A DNA stretch of 64,000 nucleotides, from NCBI RefSeq assembly GCF_013402915.1, contig NC_050721.1, forward strand, positions 62,001 through 126,000, written 5' to 3'. This document shows, piece after piece, positions 48,061 through 60,093 of this stretch (within the stretch, counting starts at the first letter, position 1; every line of letters begins with the position of its first letter). The notes under the pieces are model-generated. The model saw only the letters and a program-made list of their open reading frames with translations, did not search any database and was not told where the DNA came from. Origin of the DNA: Zygotorulaspora mrakii (taxonomy: Eukaryota; Ascomycota; Saccharomycetes; Saccharomycetales; Saccharomycetaceae). A program made the position numbers and the translations under genes.

Positions 48061-48738
48061 TTAACGGTTGGATTTAGCGACACGTTCTAATTCATCCTTC
48101 TTCTTGATGGCGTAAGAAGTAGAAGAACCCTTGGCAGCGTTGATCAATTCTTCGGCCAAAGTTTCGGCGATGGTCTTGATGTTTCTGAATGCAGCTTCTC
48201 TGGCACCGATGGTCAAAAGAGCAATGGCTTGGTTGACTCTTCTCAATGGAGAGACATCAACGGCTTGACGTCTAGCGGCACCACCACCACCTACTCTGGT
48301 GGTGTCTTCTCTTGGACCGGTGTTGGTGATAGCGTCAACAACAACCTGCAATGGGTTTTGGTCGGTCAAAACGTTGATGATGTCCAAGGTGTGCTTAACG
48401 ATTCTGACGGCCTTCAATTTCTTACCGTTGTTTCTACCGTTCATCATCAAAGAGTTGGTTAATCTCTCGATGATTGGACATTGGGCCTTTCTGAATCTCT
48501 TGTTGGCGTAACGGCCAGCGGTGTGAGAAACGAAAATTGGTTGTCTGATTTGGACGTAGTCGACTAAGGAAGCATCCTTGACTTCAACGTCTTCAAAAGA
48601 CCATTTGTTGAACAACTTAATTTCGTTTTGAGCGTGTTGGACTTCCTCTGGGATTGGAGTAGCCAATTCAACAGGAGTGAATTCTTCAACAACTTCGAAT
48701 TCTTCTTGAACTTCAACTGGGGCTTCAGTGTCGGACAT
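48061..48738 (-). CDS. RPS5: 40S ribosomal protein S5 (uS7)
   Basis: A 225-residue ribosomal protein, the same length as in S. cerevisiae and a member of the bacterial S7 family. It sits in the small-subunit head near the E site and the mRNA exit. The yeast-specific acidic N-terminus ([20 protein letters not shown]) is followed by [40 protein letters not shown], and the C-terminal [21 protein letters not shown]. Codon use is strongly biased (GGT, AGA, TTG, GTC), as in highly expressed yeast genes. No intron. RPS5, IBA57 and ATP2 run in the same order as in S. cerevisiae (YJR123W-122W-121W). Confidence 0.98.
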   Translation of the reverse strand: MSDTEAPVEVQEEFEVVEEFTPVELATPIPEEVQHAQNEIKLFNKWSFEDVEVKDASLVDYVQIRQPIFVSHTAGRYANKRFRKAQCPIIERLTNSLMMNGRNNGKKLKAVRIVKHTLDIINVLTDQNPLQVVVDAITNTGPREDTTRVGGGGAARRQAVDVSPLRRVNQAIALLTIGAREAAFRNIKTIAETLAEELINAAKGSSTSYAIKKKDELERVAKSNR

Positions 48739-49391
48739 CTTGGGTTCGGTTATTATTGGCCTTTAATCAATCGAGATACAGTAGCCAGAACTGAAATAAT
48801 ACAATATTATTCAAAAATTCACCTATCCGTCTTCCTGTAATGTTCAATTGGTGAAAAAAGAGTACGCACACTGTACGGGCTGCTCCACTTCCCGCAAGCC
48901 TGCTACACCTCCAGCACTCAGAGCGACACACTATGTCAGTACGTCGTAGTCTGTTGCCATACCTGTATGGTTGCCCTACGCCGAGGAAGCACCCGCCTAG
49001 GCTCAGAGGATTGCGGGACTCTGCCTGGAACATCGAGGCGCAGGCTGCGGTTCGGAACCGCTGGGCAGAAAAGAGAGTTTCGCTCTGCCTAGCGCACCTG
49101 GTGGTTTCTGCCTGCCAGCTGGTAACAGCACCCATGATCTTCTCGATGTGCGCGTCTGTAAGCACAGTGCGTCGTTGCTCCTTGAGCTCATCCATCATCT
49201 CTCCTTTATTACGGTCATGTTTTAAAAATATAATCATTTCTTCATTTTATAAAGATGAGCGGATTCTTTTTTATGGTGTGGGTGCATGGGTGCCAGTCAA
49301 AAGAATATATTTGGTGAATACATATATATAACACATATAGAATATATTTCTTGACTCCATTTCAGATATATCTATTTACAGTATTGGATGG
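48739..49391. other. RPS5 promoter region with a GC-rich patch
   Basis: A 650-bp spacer. A GC-rich block (about 48880-49190) is open in frames on both strands (48933-49331 plus, 48767-49237 minus). I recognise neither product, and the minus frame would run up to the RPS5 start. Rap1-like sequence lies at about 49276-49295. Confidence 0.5.
49276..49295. promoter_or_regulatory. Rap1-like site(s) upstream of RPS5
   Basis: GTGGGTGCATGGGTGCC contains two overlapping GGGTG cores. The second, GTGCATGGGTG, is close to the reverse-complement Rap1 consensus RTGTRYGGGTG. It is about 540 bp before the RPS5 ATG, farther than usual for ribosomal-protein promoters, so the assignment is tentative. Confidence 0.35.
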
Positions 49392-50888
49392 TCATGGTTC
49401 TTCAAATTCATGCATCTCTAGCCAAAATGGGCGATGCGGCATTACATCTATGCGATGGCTTGTATGGGTGACATCTTTTGCTCTCTTTTCTGTTTGAATA
49501 TAAAATATGTCGCTGTTCTCTCCTTCTTTGAAAGCTCTTGCGAAATGCTCGACTCGCATGAGCGCAACGCCCTTATCACCCTCGTGCGAAATCAAAGCTC
49601 CTGCTGGCCTTTGACGTCTTGGCTTCGCCAGAGCTGGGTTCGGAGCGGACGTGTTGACGAAAAGACTACTGGAGGGGCTATCATGCGTTGGAGGCTCCAC
49701 AGTATTCTTCAGCTTGATTTCAGGATATTTTCCTTCAACTACAGAAATAGAGCCGTTCTCTTTCATATTCGAGAGCGAGACCGGTATGAGCCTTTTCCTT
49801 AGAATGCCGGTAGATAGTGTTCTCGCAGTTAGTTCCTGCCCCACATAACAGCCTTTATCTGCGCTAAGAGCATTTGGTAGAAAATCGAAATTCAATTCTA
49901 ACGGTAGCAGGGTCTCGGGTTCAAAATCCCTAGCACTATCGATATAGCCCGCTTCAAATCTAGCCGCTCTAAAATACTGAGGACTCCTTCTCTCAATCTC
50001 GAATTCTATTGGCAGTCCTACAGGATTGAATAGTTCTGATACATCGTCTGTATCACTCTTTGTAATTATTCTTAGTACCTGCGGCAGTGACCCATCTTGA
50101 TAAAATCGGGATTCAGTTCTCCTCTCGATGTATAATGCTTCAATTTTTTGCTCATGTGTGTGGAAAAGCGCGGAAATCATACCTTTGGCAAAGTTTAAAG
50201 CTGTTTCAGGAGTTTTTGTTGATGTGGAAGGTTCTAATAGATCAACAAGCCATGGATTGGGAATGTCTTTCGGTACACCGGGCAATTGAATCTGAACGTC
50301 CCAGGTTTTTAAAGCGTTTTCGTCGACTTTTTTAACTTTGACCCTGCTAGACAATTTGTGTGTGTTAAAGGAAGTCAACACTTGATCAACAATTGAGCTA
50401 TCAAATTCAAGCAAATAAGTCGGGTACTTGTTGATCTTTGCGTCCTTACTACCGACTAGGGGTGTAGGGTAAATTATTGTGTCAGAAACTAGTTTACCTT
50501 TGCTATTTAAAAGACCTGTGTAGGTGCCAAATCTTGTAACATAAGGTCCATTATCGCTCCATTCAACATAAGTTCCCCAATTTCCTTTGGTATTGTCAAA
50601 TTCTGGCACAATTCTCGGCTGCTTTTGTTCATCCGGATTTATAGTTGTCAAATTCTTTTTGATATGATGCGGCAGAAGTTTCGACATCACCAAACCATTC
50701 AGAAATTTTGGTGCATCAGGACCTAAAACCTTGATGTAACATTTAGCTTCGGCTTGTGCATATTGAAATAGCCCTTTATTTTTATTGTCGTTATTACGCA
50801 AAGCAGTGTTTGACAGTGAGCGAAAATTGCACTTCAACGATTGCCTCGATAAGCAAGCATTAAAGTTTTGAACAATCAGTGGTCTCAT
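49392..50888 (-). CDS. IBA57: Iba57, mitochondrial Fe-S cluster assembly factor
   Basis: A 498-residue mitochondrial matrix protein (S. cerevisiae Iba57/Caf17, 497 aa) of the GcvT/COG0354 folate-binding-fold family. With Isa1/Isa2 it builds [4Fe-4S] clusters for aconitase and for biotin and lipoate synthases. The N-terminal 30 residues are basic and hydroxylated with no acidic residue (MRPLIVQNFNACLSRQSLKC), as in a matrix presequence. The signature KGCYVGQELTAR is intact, with the conserved cysteine that typifies the family. LPLELNFDFLPNALSADKG precedes it. Confidence 0.96.
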   Translation of the reverse strand: MRPLIVQNFNACLSRQSLKCNFRSLSNTALRNNDNKNKGLFQYAQAEAKCYIKVLGPDAPKFLNGLVMSKLLPHHIKKNLTTINPDEQKQPRIVPEFDNTKGNWGTYVEWSDNGPYVTRFGTYTGLLNSKGKLVSDTIIYPTPLVGSKDAKINKYPTYLLEFDSSIVDQVLTSFNTHKLSSRVKVKKVDENALKTWDVQIQLPGVPKDIPNPWLVDLLEPSTSTKTPETALNFAKGMISALFHTHEQKIEALYIERRTESRFYQDGSLPQVLRIITKSDTDDVSELFNPVGLPIEFEIERRSPQYFRAARFEAGYIDSARDFEPETLLPLELNFDFLPNALSADKGCYVGQELTARTLSTGILRKRLIPVSLSNMKENGSISVVEGKYPEIKLKNTVEPPTHDSPSSSLFVNTSAPNPALAKPRRQRPAGALISHEGDKGVALMRVEHFARAFKEGENSDIFYIQTEKRAKDVTHTSHRIDVMPHRPFWLEMHEFEEP

Positions 50889-51320
50889 ACAATTTTCATG
50901 TGAAAGTCTCGATAGCAGGGCTTTCGTAAATAAAGTTCAATCAGATTAAAAATATCTGCTTGTACATTACCAAATGATGAATGCGGAGTTAGCTAACTTG
51001 AAAAAAGCATCATCAGAGCAAGGATATCAAAAAACCCGGATAAAACTTAAACAATAAAGGATTGTTCTCTTGAATATAAAAGATATATATTTTCTACCTA
51101 TTTCACTAAACAATCTCTCAATCAAAGTCTAATTGTTACAAGAGAGTAAAGAGAAATTCGTTATCATCATAATAAGGTCTTAGTTTGAAGGGGAAAAATG
51201 GACTAATTTTGTAATTGAATGCTAAAGAAAAAAAAGTAAAATCAATGTTAATAATAGATCTTTTTCCTTAGAATATCTCTTGTTAAAGAATATGCATATT
51301 TTTTAAAAACAAGAAACTTC
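50889..51320. other. IBA57 promoter / ATP2 3' region
   Basis: AT-rich 430 bp between two minus-strand genes, including the likely ATP2 3' UTR. Nothing else recognised. Confidence 0.5.
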
Positions 51321-52892
<1,572 letters not shown>

Positions 52893-53194
52893 TCAGTTGT
52901 CGAATTGCGGTTGTACTTGCGATACCCACGTTCCACACCTTCTTGCAAGATATGTGACTTTCCAAAAAATACCGATGACAATGTCCTTCTTCAAACACAA
53001 CACACAGCTGACTGTAAAGGAGTAATTGAGTTATTACGGAATTACGGTCTAGTAATAAGCAAGAGAAGTGCCCGAAAGGAAAACCGTTTTAATCTAAAAC
53101 CACTGTAAGTTAAAATACTACAAGTTATATAAAATCAAATACTATCCGTGTCAAACTGCATTTTTCCCACACCTTCCTCGAAAGGGGCCTACGA

Positions 53195-53199
53195 CCAAT
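53195..53199 (+). promoter_or_regulatory. CCAAT box, possible Hap2/3/4/5 site for ATP2
   Basis: CCAAT within ACCAATCGA, about 375 bp before the ATP2 ATG. The Hap complex controls respiratory genes including ATP2 in S. cerevisiae. A five-base match alone is weak evidence. Confidence 0.35.
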
Positions 53200-53380
53200 C
53201 GAATTTGAAAAATCAACTGTTTTCACACGGAATGCGCGCCAAAAATGTGCGCAACGACGAAACGGGCTCTACCCGTTTTTTTTTTATTTTTTGGTTTTGA
53301 TTTGTGCCGACAGCACAGATTCGCCCGTAGCTTCGGAGAGACGGAATGAAGAGTTCTGATTGGCCGGGCGCGCAGCGGGC

Positions 53381-53451
53381 CGGGTAAACGGTACCGCCGG
53401 GTAACGGACTCCTCGGCGTCTTACCCGGCTGTGTCGCGGCACGCCGGGTAA
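53381..53451. promoter_or_regulatory. Cluster of four Reb1-type sites
   Basis: CGGGTAA at 53381-53387, 53398-53404 and 53445-53451, and TTACCCG at 53421-53427: four exact copies of the 7-bp Reb1 core in 71 bp, three in one direction and one in the other. The patch is unusually GC-rich for this genome. Confidence 0.75.
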
Positions 53452-53693
53452 CGTGGAGGTGTCCCTCTGCACGGCGGCTGCTTGCGCCGGTAATTTGTTT
53501 TCAATGCTCAATTTGCGAAAGCGCGAAACCGGATGGCCTGGGAAACGATTGGGAAGCGTAAGAGAAATAGTCAGGTAATTAGCGATGTGTCTTCTCTCCC
53601 GGGGTTTGGCCGGGCAGCACAGGCTGAAAGGGATACATAGTTGCAAAAGATACGAATGCTTGAATATTAACTACTCTATACTCTATCACGTGA

Positions 53694-54575
53694 TCAGTTG
53701 TCGGACTGCAGATCTTTGTACATCTTGCTTGTAATCTCAGCAGAGACGTTTGCGGCCTCTACGACACCCTTCACGATGGCGCTCTTCAGCCCCAACTCCT
53801 CCATGGTGAAAAGGCCCGCGATTGTGGTGCCGCCCGGGGTGCAGATCTGGTGTTTCAGGACGCTAGGGTGATCGCCAGTCTTTTCCAACATCTTGGCGGT
53901 GCCTTCGAGGACCTTCATGGCGCACTCTCTGCTCTCGCGCAAGGGAATGCCCATTTTGATGCCGCTCTCCATCATTGCCTCCAGCATCAGCAGGACGAAG
54001 GCTGGGCCGGAACCAACCAACGCGGTTGCTGCATCCATGTTCTTCTCTGGAAGCTCGACCACGGTGCCGACGTGGCTTATCAGTTGGGAGACCAGCATCC
54101 GCTGGTGCTCTGTGACTGCATCGGAGTTGCATACGACAGCACAGCCGAAGCCGAATTTGGCTGGTGTGTTTGTCATGACACGGCTCACGTACTTGGTGTA
54201 GTGCGAGAACAGTTCGAAGGTCCAGCCGGTGGCTAGGGAGATGACCAATTTGTCCTTGATGGCGTCTTTTACCTGGTCCAGGACTGCTTTCACCAAGAAA
54301 GGCTTTGTGGCCAAAATAATAACATCGGCCTGCTCGACAGAGGCGACGTTCTTCTCATACGTCGAGGTGACCGTAATACCATGCGGGGAGACGCCAAAGG
54401 TCTTCAACAGATCGTCAACAGCGGCAGCGCTTCTAGCGTCATGGTTGCATGTGATGATCTTCGATGGATAGAGTGATTCCAACTCTTGTGTTTCAGCGGT
54501 AGGTGCGTTGTAGATCGCAGATAACAACGCTTGTCCCATGACACCACATCCTACGATCGCCAATGTGTAACCCAT
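53694..54575 (-). CDS. PRO3: Pyrroline-5-carboxylate reductase Pro3
   Basis: A 293-residue enzyme (S. cerevisiae Pro3, 286 aa) that makes proline from pyrroline-5-carboxylate with NADPH, the last step of proline synthesis and the return step of cytosolic proline cycling. The Rossmann turn [13 protein letters not shown] starts the protein. [10 protein letters not shown] and the dimer-domain signature [14 protein letters not shown]...TCPGGTT-type [19 protein letters not shown] are typical. The frame continues far upstream (to 54749), but the family N-terminus fits the ATG at 54575 (MGYTLAIVG). It is divergent from JHD2 with 261 bp between. In S. cerevisiae PRO3 is in the YER track while its neighbours ATP2 and JHD2 are in YJR. 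Confidence 0.97.
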   Translation of the reverse strand: MGYTLAIVGCGVMGQALLSAIYNAPTAETQELESLYPSKIITCNHDARSAAAVDDLLKTFGVSPHGITVTSTYEKNVASVEQADVIILATKPFLVKAVLDQVKDAIKDKLVISLATGWTFELFSHYTKYVSRVMTNTPAKFGFGCAVVCNSDAVTEHQRMLVSQLISHVGTVVELPEKNMDAATALVGSGPAFVLLMLEAMMESGIKMGIPLRESRECAMKVLEGTAKMLEKTGDHPSVLKHQICTPGGTTIAGLFTMEELGLKSAIVKGVVEAANVSAEITSKMYKDLQSDN

Positions 54576-54836
54576 CTTGCTCTCTACTGTAGTTGTCTGC
54601 TTGCTTGTAGTCCTGATAGTGAACTTTGCTTTTTGAGATAAATCTCTTGTCTTTTCCCTTGGTTCTCTTTTTTTTTCATTGCCCTGCGAAGCGATAAAAA
54701 TGCAATTTAAGACATGATAGGGAAAAGTGACGATAATTCGATGCATCATTTTTTGATTGTTAATTGATCATACCTCTCGTCCGGTTGAAGACCATAGATC
54801 TTATTTTAGTCATATATTCTATTTTTTTCCTTCATA

Positions 54837-57155
54837 ATGGAATGCATACCAACGCTCTATCCCTCGGTGGAAGAATTTGCCAACCCCATTGAATACCTGT
54901 CAGAGCAGAAAATTAAAAGACTTGGTCATATTTATGGCATGATCAAACTAGTGCCACCACCTGGCTTCCGTCCACCGTTTTCTATAAATACAAGTGATTT
55001 TAAATTCAATGTCAGGGTGCAGAAATTATCGGAACTCAATATATCCAATAGGAGTAGGCTCTTCTTTATGAAGCAGATCAACAATTTCAATAGAACCAAG
55101 AGGGGGAAATCATGCAGTATAAAAAGACTTACCGAACCATATTTTTTCACGGGCGAAGGTCAAAAGATTTATTTCTACGACCTCTTTATTGAGATTGCAA
55201 AAAGCGGAAACGGCCACTCGTCAGGACAGGGAGATCAGAATCAACTTCCCAGACGGGGAAAGCGTACGAGGAGTGGTTCTCCAGACACATCTAGCCCTTT
55301 TTCTCTGCTCGACCTTAATGAGGTCGTAAATGATAGCTCATTATGGAAGAGAATTTCCCGAACTCTTCACACTCCTATCGACGAATTACAACATGCTTTC
55401 AAAAACTATATTTCAAATTACTATGCATTTATTTCTAAACAAGTTAAAAATGGGGATTCCAATCTGTTTTCAAGACTTCTTTATCAGGACAAATACCCGA
55501 AATCTTTACTCAGTGATGACGAAAAATCATTATCTGAAAGCGACGACAGTGAGGATGATGAAGGCTGTGTAATATGCCATCGTTCGAATAACCCAACAAA
55601 AATTATTTTATGCGACTCATGTGATAGACCTTTCCATATTTCATGTCTATCTACTCCTTTGACGTCGGTATCAAAGGGCGACTGGATTTGCAATAATTGT
55701 ATTATAGGAAATGGATATTATGGTTTTAGGGAAGAATCTCATGAATATACACTATCAGAATTCCGATCTCGCTGCAACAGTAAAGAAAAAGAGCTGACTA
55801 GTGATGTCAACACAGGTGAGAGGCTCTCCATTGAAAAATTAGAAGAGAAATTTTGGTATTTCGTCGATAACATGGAAGACTCAATAACCGTTAAATATGG
55901 TGCAGATGTAAATGGTACTTCTCCAGGAGAGATGACAGGATTTCCAACCGCAGAATATGTGCCCAGTAATTTAGATGAGGAGCAAAAGTACGAGCATAGC
56001 AAGTATTATAACCATCCAATGAATCTCATAAACCTGCCGAATGCAAAAGGTTCTCTACTACCAATGTTCGACAGGAGAATTTCAGGAATGACTATTCCCT
56101 GGATGTATGTCGGTTCAACGTTTTCTACCTTTTGCTGGCATTTGGAGGATCAATACACCTTAAGTGCAAACTATCAGCATGAAGGTGCCCCTAAAATATG
56201 GTATAGCATACCAGAATATTCGTGTGATAAATTTCAGAAGCTTATGAGAGATGTGGCTCCTGACCTTTTCGAGAAGCAACCAGATTTAATGCATCAATTA
56301 GTGACCTTAATATCTCCCTACGACAGACGCTTCAAAGAGGCCAAAATCAAGTGCTTCAAGGCTGTGCAGAATCCAAACGAATACATAATCACGTTTCCCA
56401 AATGTTACCATGCTGGATTCAACAGCGGCTACAATTTCAATGAAGCGGTTAATTTCACCCTTGACTCGTGGGTTCCTTACGGTATTGAGGCTATATCAGA
56501 TTATCAAAACACCGGTAAACAATGCGTTTTTGATATGTTTGAGCTTATGATGAATATATTGAACAGTTATTTAGCAGGGAACTCAAAATTCCAGGAGTCT
56601 CTGGTTAGAACATGCTATTCCGAGCTGTTGAACGCATTGAATTCAAAGATCAAGATGATCAACCATATATCGGGAGTAATACCAAATAAGTCGTACTCAA
56701 ATAGAGTGTTAGAATGTAGATCGAAGCAATTCAGTTTGCCTTCGCCCAAAAAAGAAAAGGATGAGCAAAACTTAATTAGTGAGAGTGCCGCTCTGCTTGA
56801 AGAGAGCCGTGAGGAGGAAGAGTACGATGTGTATTGTAATAAATGCGGTACGATCTGCTTTTTAGCATTTGTAGCGCACTACAAGAACCCCCACAGACTT
56901 AAGAAGAGAAGACTACTATCTTACACTCCCAAAAAACTTAATGAGTTAGCGGATGGCAGAGAACTTGAAATCCTCTGCCTCAAAGATTACCATGAACTGG
57001 TTGAAAAAACATATCTTGAAGAAAATGAATGTCAAGCAGAAGATGAAAGTAATGAGCCTTTTGAGAATGACGAATTGGTTTACTTGAGAAATTCACAGGA
57101 AGTGGAAGATATATTACGGGTGGCAAGTAAAAAGATAGACCATTTCAGGATTTGA
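54837..57155 (+). CDS. JHD2: JmjC histone H3K4 demethylase Jhd2
   Basis: A 772-residue KDM5-type demethylase (S. cerevisiae Jhd2, 728 aa) that removes H3K4 di- and trimethylation. A JmjN domain (about 1-45: IPTLYPSVEEFANPIEYLSE) is followed by a PHD finger from about residue 244 (CVICHRSNN...LCDSCDRPFHISCL...WICNNC). The JmjC domain then provides the Fe(II) ligands H435 and E437 (CWHLEDQ) and H525 (KCYHAGFNSGYNFNEAVNF). The C-terminal zinc-binding region is partial (YCNKCGTICFLAF). There is no ARID domain, as in other budding yeasts. It is divergent from PRO3 and followed by ILM1, its neighbour in S. cerevisiae (YJR119C/YJR118C). Confidence 0.96.
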   Translation: MECIPTLYPSVEEFANPIEYLSEQKIKRLGHIYGMIKLVPPPGFRPPFSINTSDFKFNVRVQKLSELNISNRSRLFFMKQINNFNRTKRGKSCSIKRLTEPYFFTGEGQKIYFYDLFIEIAKSGNGHSSGQGDQNQLPRRGKRTRSGSPDTSSPFSLLDLNEVVNDSSLWKRISRTLHTPIDELQHAFKNYISNYYAFISKQVKNGDSNLFSRLLYQDKYPKSLLSDDEKSLSESDDSEDDEGCVICHRSNNPTKIILCDSCDRPFHISCLSTPLTSVSKGDWICNNCIIGNGYYGFREESHEYTLSEFRSRCNSKEKELTSDVNTGERLSIEKLEEKFWYFVDNMEDSITVKYGADVNGTSPGEMTGFPTAEYVPSNLDEEQKYEHSKYYNHPMNLINLPNAKGSLLPMFDRRISGMTIPWMYVGSTFSTFCWHLEDQYTLSANYQHEGAPKIWYSIPEYSCDKFQKLMRDVAPDLFEKQPDLMHQLVTLISPYDRRFKEAKIKCFKAVQNPNEYIITFPKCYHAGFNSGYNFNEAVNFTLDSWVPYGIEAISDYQNTGKQCVFDMFELMMNILNSYLAGNSKFQESLVRTCYSELLNALNSKIKMINHISGVIPNKSYSNRVLECRSKQFSLPSPKKEKDEQNLISESAALLEESREEEEYDVYCNKCGTICFLAFVAHYKNPHRLKKRRLLSYTPKKLNELADGRELEILCLKDYHELVEKTYLEENECQAEDESNEPFENDELVYLRNSQEVEDILRVASKKIDHFRI

Positions 57156-57416
57156 AGGTTAAAAATGATCGCTGAGGTGCTACCTCTTAGTTAGCTGTTA
57201 TTATGCATTTGACCCAATATATTTCCTCATTTATGTGTACCTCCAGCTGATATTTTAATTATTTAGACCCTTGATGACATATATGCCTTTCTTGATTGTA
57301 ACATGCTTTTTGATTGTGGGCGATATTGCGCGATGCATCACTTTTAATAATTTCTTGATCTCATGCTCTAAAAAGACGGGTGAAAGAGAGAGGATTACGA
57401 ATTAGTTCGAGTAACG

Positions 57417-57959
57417 ATGGCCACCATATCGTCATCCAACGGTCTGTTTTTGAGGGTCGCCTTCCTGTTTGCATTGGCCTATTTTTGCTTTATAGATGTT
57501 AGCAAGATTTTGGAGAGTTCCTACTTCTTGTTCTTCACCCACGCAATGAATCTGCCCGGTCTTCTGTTGTCAAAAACTAGTGCTCAGGTCGGAATCTTTG
57601 GTCTATTATTTCTACTTTTGGCACTTCATGATTTGGTACCATTAGTAGAAAACAACAAAGCATATTTCAATTCCGTGGTTCCTATAAGATTGATGGTCTT
57701 TTTTGTTTTAACCGCAATGTCATATTTATGGGAATCCAATCTTTATGTTCACAATAACGTTGTCTTTACTTATTCTTTTGTGGAAGTTTGGATCAATTTT
57801 GTTGTTTTAGGTGCTCTGAGAGAAGAAAAGAACAATGATATGGCAAGGTTCCACCCTATAGAGGCTGAGGAAGAACTAGAAGACACAGATCCTATTTTAA
57901 CAGACACTAATGAAATTGAACAATTGCTTGAAGTTACTTCTGCCGAAGAAAGTCAATGA
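57417..57959 (+). CDS. ILM1: Ilm1-like membrane protein
   Basis: A 180-residue orthologue of S. cerevisiae Ilm1 (203 aa), an ER protein linked to mitochondrial DNA maintenance and slow growth when lost, with no defined biochemical role. Four hydrophobic segments are visible: FLRVAFLFALAYFCFIDV, VGIFGLLFLLLALHDLV, RLMVFFVLTAMSYLW and FTYSFVEVWINFVVLGAL. The cytosolic tail is acidic (EAEEELEDTDPILTDTNEIE). It converges with SRB4, about 100 bp between stops. Synteny with JHD2 supports the assignment. Confidence 0.9.
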   Translation: MATISSSNGLFLRVAFLFALAYFCFIDVSKILESSYFLFFTHAMNLPGLLLSKTSAQVGIFGLLFLLLALHDLVPLVENNKAYFNSVVPIRLMVFFVLTAMSYLWESNLYVHNNVVFTYSFVEVWINFVVLGALREEKNNDMARFHPIEAEEELEDTDPILTDTNEIEQLLEVTSAEESQ

Positions 57960-58059
57960 GCGATTACCTCACTGAACGTACATAGCTAAAAGTAATCTTA
58001 TTTTTGTTACTGTTTGTATAGTCATAGATGCAATGATTTTCTATGCCTACTTACTCTAC

Positions 58060-60093
58060 TTATTCCTCTTTTTTGATTGTAGTCTCCTTGTATTTTACGT
58101 ATTCTGTCACTAAGAAATGAAGAAACTCTTCGATCTCTTTAAACTCTGAAAATTCGGTGTTGAATGAGGTTGAAGTTTCAGGGTCTCTATAACACACAGA
58201 TACAATAGCGTTGCAGTAATTCGGACTGCTCAAAAGCAAAAAGAGCTCAGCTTTGGTTGACAGTTTTATTTCAAACTTGGTTTTTGAAATTTCTAATAAA
58301 CGATCAAAGGCAGAAATACTTTTAGACAATCTAGCGATATTGGCATCAACGGCTACCTTAACAGTCTCATTCTTGAAAATAGGTGTTTCGATTAATTCAG
58401 AATCCCTAATTTCATCTAGAACGTAGTCTTTCACAATTTTTCTCAAAATAATCTTATAATTTTGATGCCTTATTTTTCCAAGAAGTGGTCTTATTAACAA
58501 GATATCTTTTTCTACATTCGAACTGGTACCTCGGATAGATGTGAGCTTTTTTCTCAGGTTTTTTTTGAACATAACAACAAGTAGTAGTCTCAAAGTGGTC
58601 AACATGAAAGCAGCTCTTTTGTCATTTACTTTTGGAGCGTCTTGAATGTGATTGACCACTGAGCTGTCATCTATTGGAAGTAGCTCCATCTCGATTTTTT
58701 CATTTGGAAGTTCCATCACGATTTTATTTTCGTTTTCGATAGTCACACCATAAGATAATAATAGTGAGCATTCCTTTTTAGATTGATACATCAGTTCTTG
58801 TTCGAAGAGGAAGGCTTTTAATCTTTGAATTTGATCTCTCATATCATCTTGATCTCTTTTATTTGCTGCTCTATTGAGGAAAAGTGAATCTAACGAACTC
58901 TCACCGGTTAGTATAAAATCATCCTCTGATTCAATTTTTGTGAATATTCGAAGTCTTACAAATTTTTCGTTAGCCCTAGACGCGGGATTGTCAATTATTG
59001 AAGATGGTATCAATTCCAGCAAGTTGTGTTCGTAGTTATTTCTCAGAACCGCAACACCTCTGTCTCTTTTATATGTCGAACCGGAATCCTCATAACCATA
59101 TTTTATGCCCAGTGATCGCAGGCCCGTACTTTTATCCCTCATTTTGAATATTACATCCTTATTACTGACGTATTTTGCTATTTTATTCCAGTATACGTGT
59201 TCCCTCGACATCACTATCTCTAGCTTTTCGAAATTATCCTTAAGTATAGCTCGAGATTCATTAAGACTCCTCAGCTTCCAACCCCTACTTAAGATATCCG
59301 AGCCAATCTGCCTTTCTCTTGAGATAGGCGTCTGAGGCAGTTTGTCACTGTTTAAAGAACGTACCGGAACTGTCTTCTTCAAGAATGGAGACATTGAAGT
59401 GAGAGCCGTAGACTCCTTGACTGAAGAAAGTAGTAGAGACAGAAATTCTAAGGCTAAAGATGAATCATTCATTGCCAAGTTTATGCTATCAATCATTTCT
59501 TTCCTTATCTTTAAAAACTGTTCTTGTGTTGTAGAGTCCTTGGAGTGATCTCCAAATGCAACAAGCTGAGACGCTTCTGAAGCTTCTGTTTTAATATCTT
59601 GGTTATCAAGTGTTTTCTTTTGGTAATCAATGTCCATGGCGGTATCAGCATCCTCGTCCAAGGCGGAAACATGAGGAGCAGAGACTTCGCCATCAATCGG
59701 TTGATCAACCTTTTGAATCTGGGTGCACTCCTCATTTTCTAACTCTTGCATGAGAGTTCCTTCAGAGAGATCAGCAAACTTGAAACCAGGGCCTCTTTGA
59801 AGTAGTATTAACGGTATCAATTCGCTCATTGGCATTTGACCATACTTCTCGTAAGGATTGGTAATTAAAGTTTGGCTACTTAAGTTCTTTTCTGTACTGT
59901 TTTTTTCCTGAGTCTCAAAGGAATCAGTCTGAGTTCTTTGAGATGTCCCTTGCTGGTTCATCGCACTTTCGTTTGTTGACATCACCAGTGGACTTGCTGT
60001 CGAACGAGATAAAGGAAGTGATATCAAATTAGGATCCAATGCCAATTGGACTCCCTCCTCTGAGATATCATTGGATCCTGGGAATTCATTCAT
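58060..60093 (-). CDS. SRB4: Mediator head subunit Srb4/Med17
   Basis: A 677-residue essential Mediator head scaffold (S. cerevisiae Srb4, 687 aa). Recognisable blocks are ALDPNLISLPLSR at the N-terminus, MPLIP-type MPMSELIPLILLQRGPGFKF, then EQFLKIRKEMIDSINLAMND, SSLALEFLSLLLSSVKESTA, LSRGWKLRSLNESRAIL, KYGYEDSGSTYKRDRGVAVL, IFTKIESEDDFILTGESSLD and MLTTLRLLLVVMFKKNLRKK. The N-terminal third is acidic and variable. The gene lies between ILM1 (YJR track) and RPN3 (YER track); SRB4 and RPN3 are adjacent in S. cerevisiae (YER022W/YER021W). Confidence 0.97.
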   Translation of the reverse strand: MNEFPGSNDISEEGVQLALDPNLISLPLSRSTASPLVMSTNESAMNQQGTSQRTQTDSFETQEKNSTEKNLSSQTLITNPYEKYGQMPMSELIPLILLQRGPGFKFADLSEGTLMQELENEECTQIQKVDQPIDGEVSAPHVSALDEDADTAMDIDYQKKTLDNQDIKTEASEASQLVAFGDHSKDSTTQEQFLKIRKEMIDSINLAMNDSSLALEFLSLLLSSVKESTALTSMSPFLKKTVPVRSLNSDKLPQTPISRERQIGSDILSRGWKLRSLNESRAILKDNFEKLEIVMSREHVYWNKIAKYVSNKDVIFKMRDKSTGLRSLGIKYGYEDSGSTYKRDRGVAVLRNNYEHNLLELIPSSIIDNPASRANEKFVRLRIFTKIESEDDFILTGESSLDSLFLNRAANKRDQDDMRDQIQRLKAFLFEQELMYQSKKECSLLLSYGVTIENENKIVMELPNEKIEMELLPIDDSSVVNHIQDAPKVNDKRAAFMLTTLRLLLVVMFKKNLRKKLTSIRGTSSNVEKDILLIRPLLGKIRHQNYKIILRKIVKDYVLDEIRDSELIETPIFKNETVKVAVDANIARLSKSISAFDRLLEISKTKFEIKLSTKAELFLLLSSPNYCNAIVSVCYRDPETSTSFNTEFSEFKEIEEFLHFLVTEYVKYKETTIKKEE

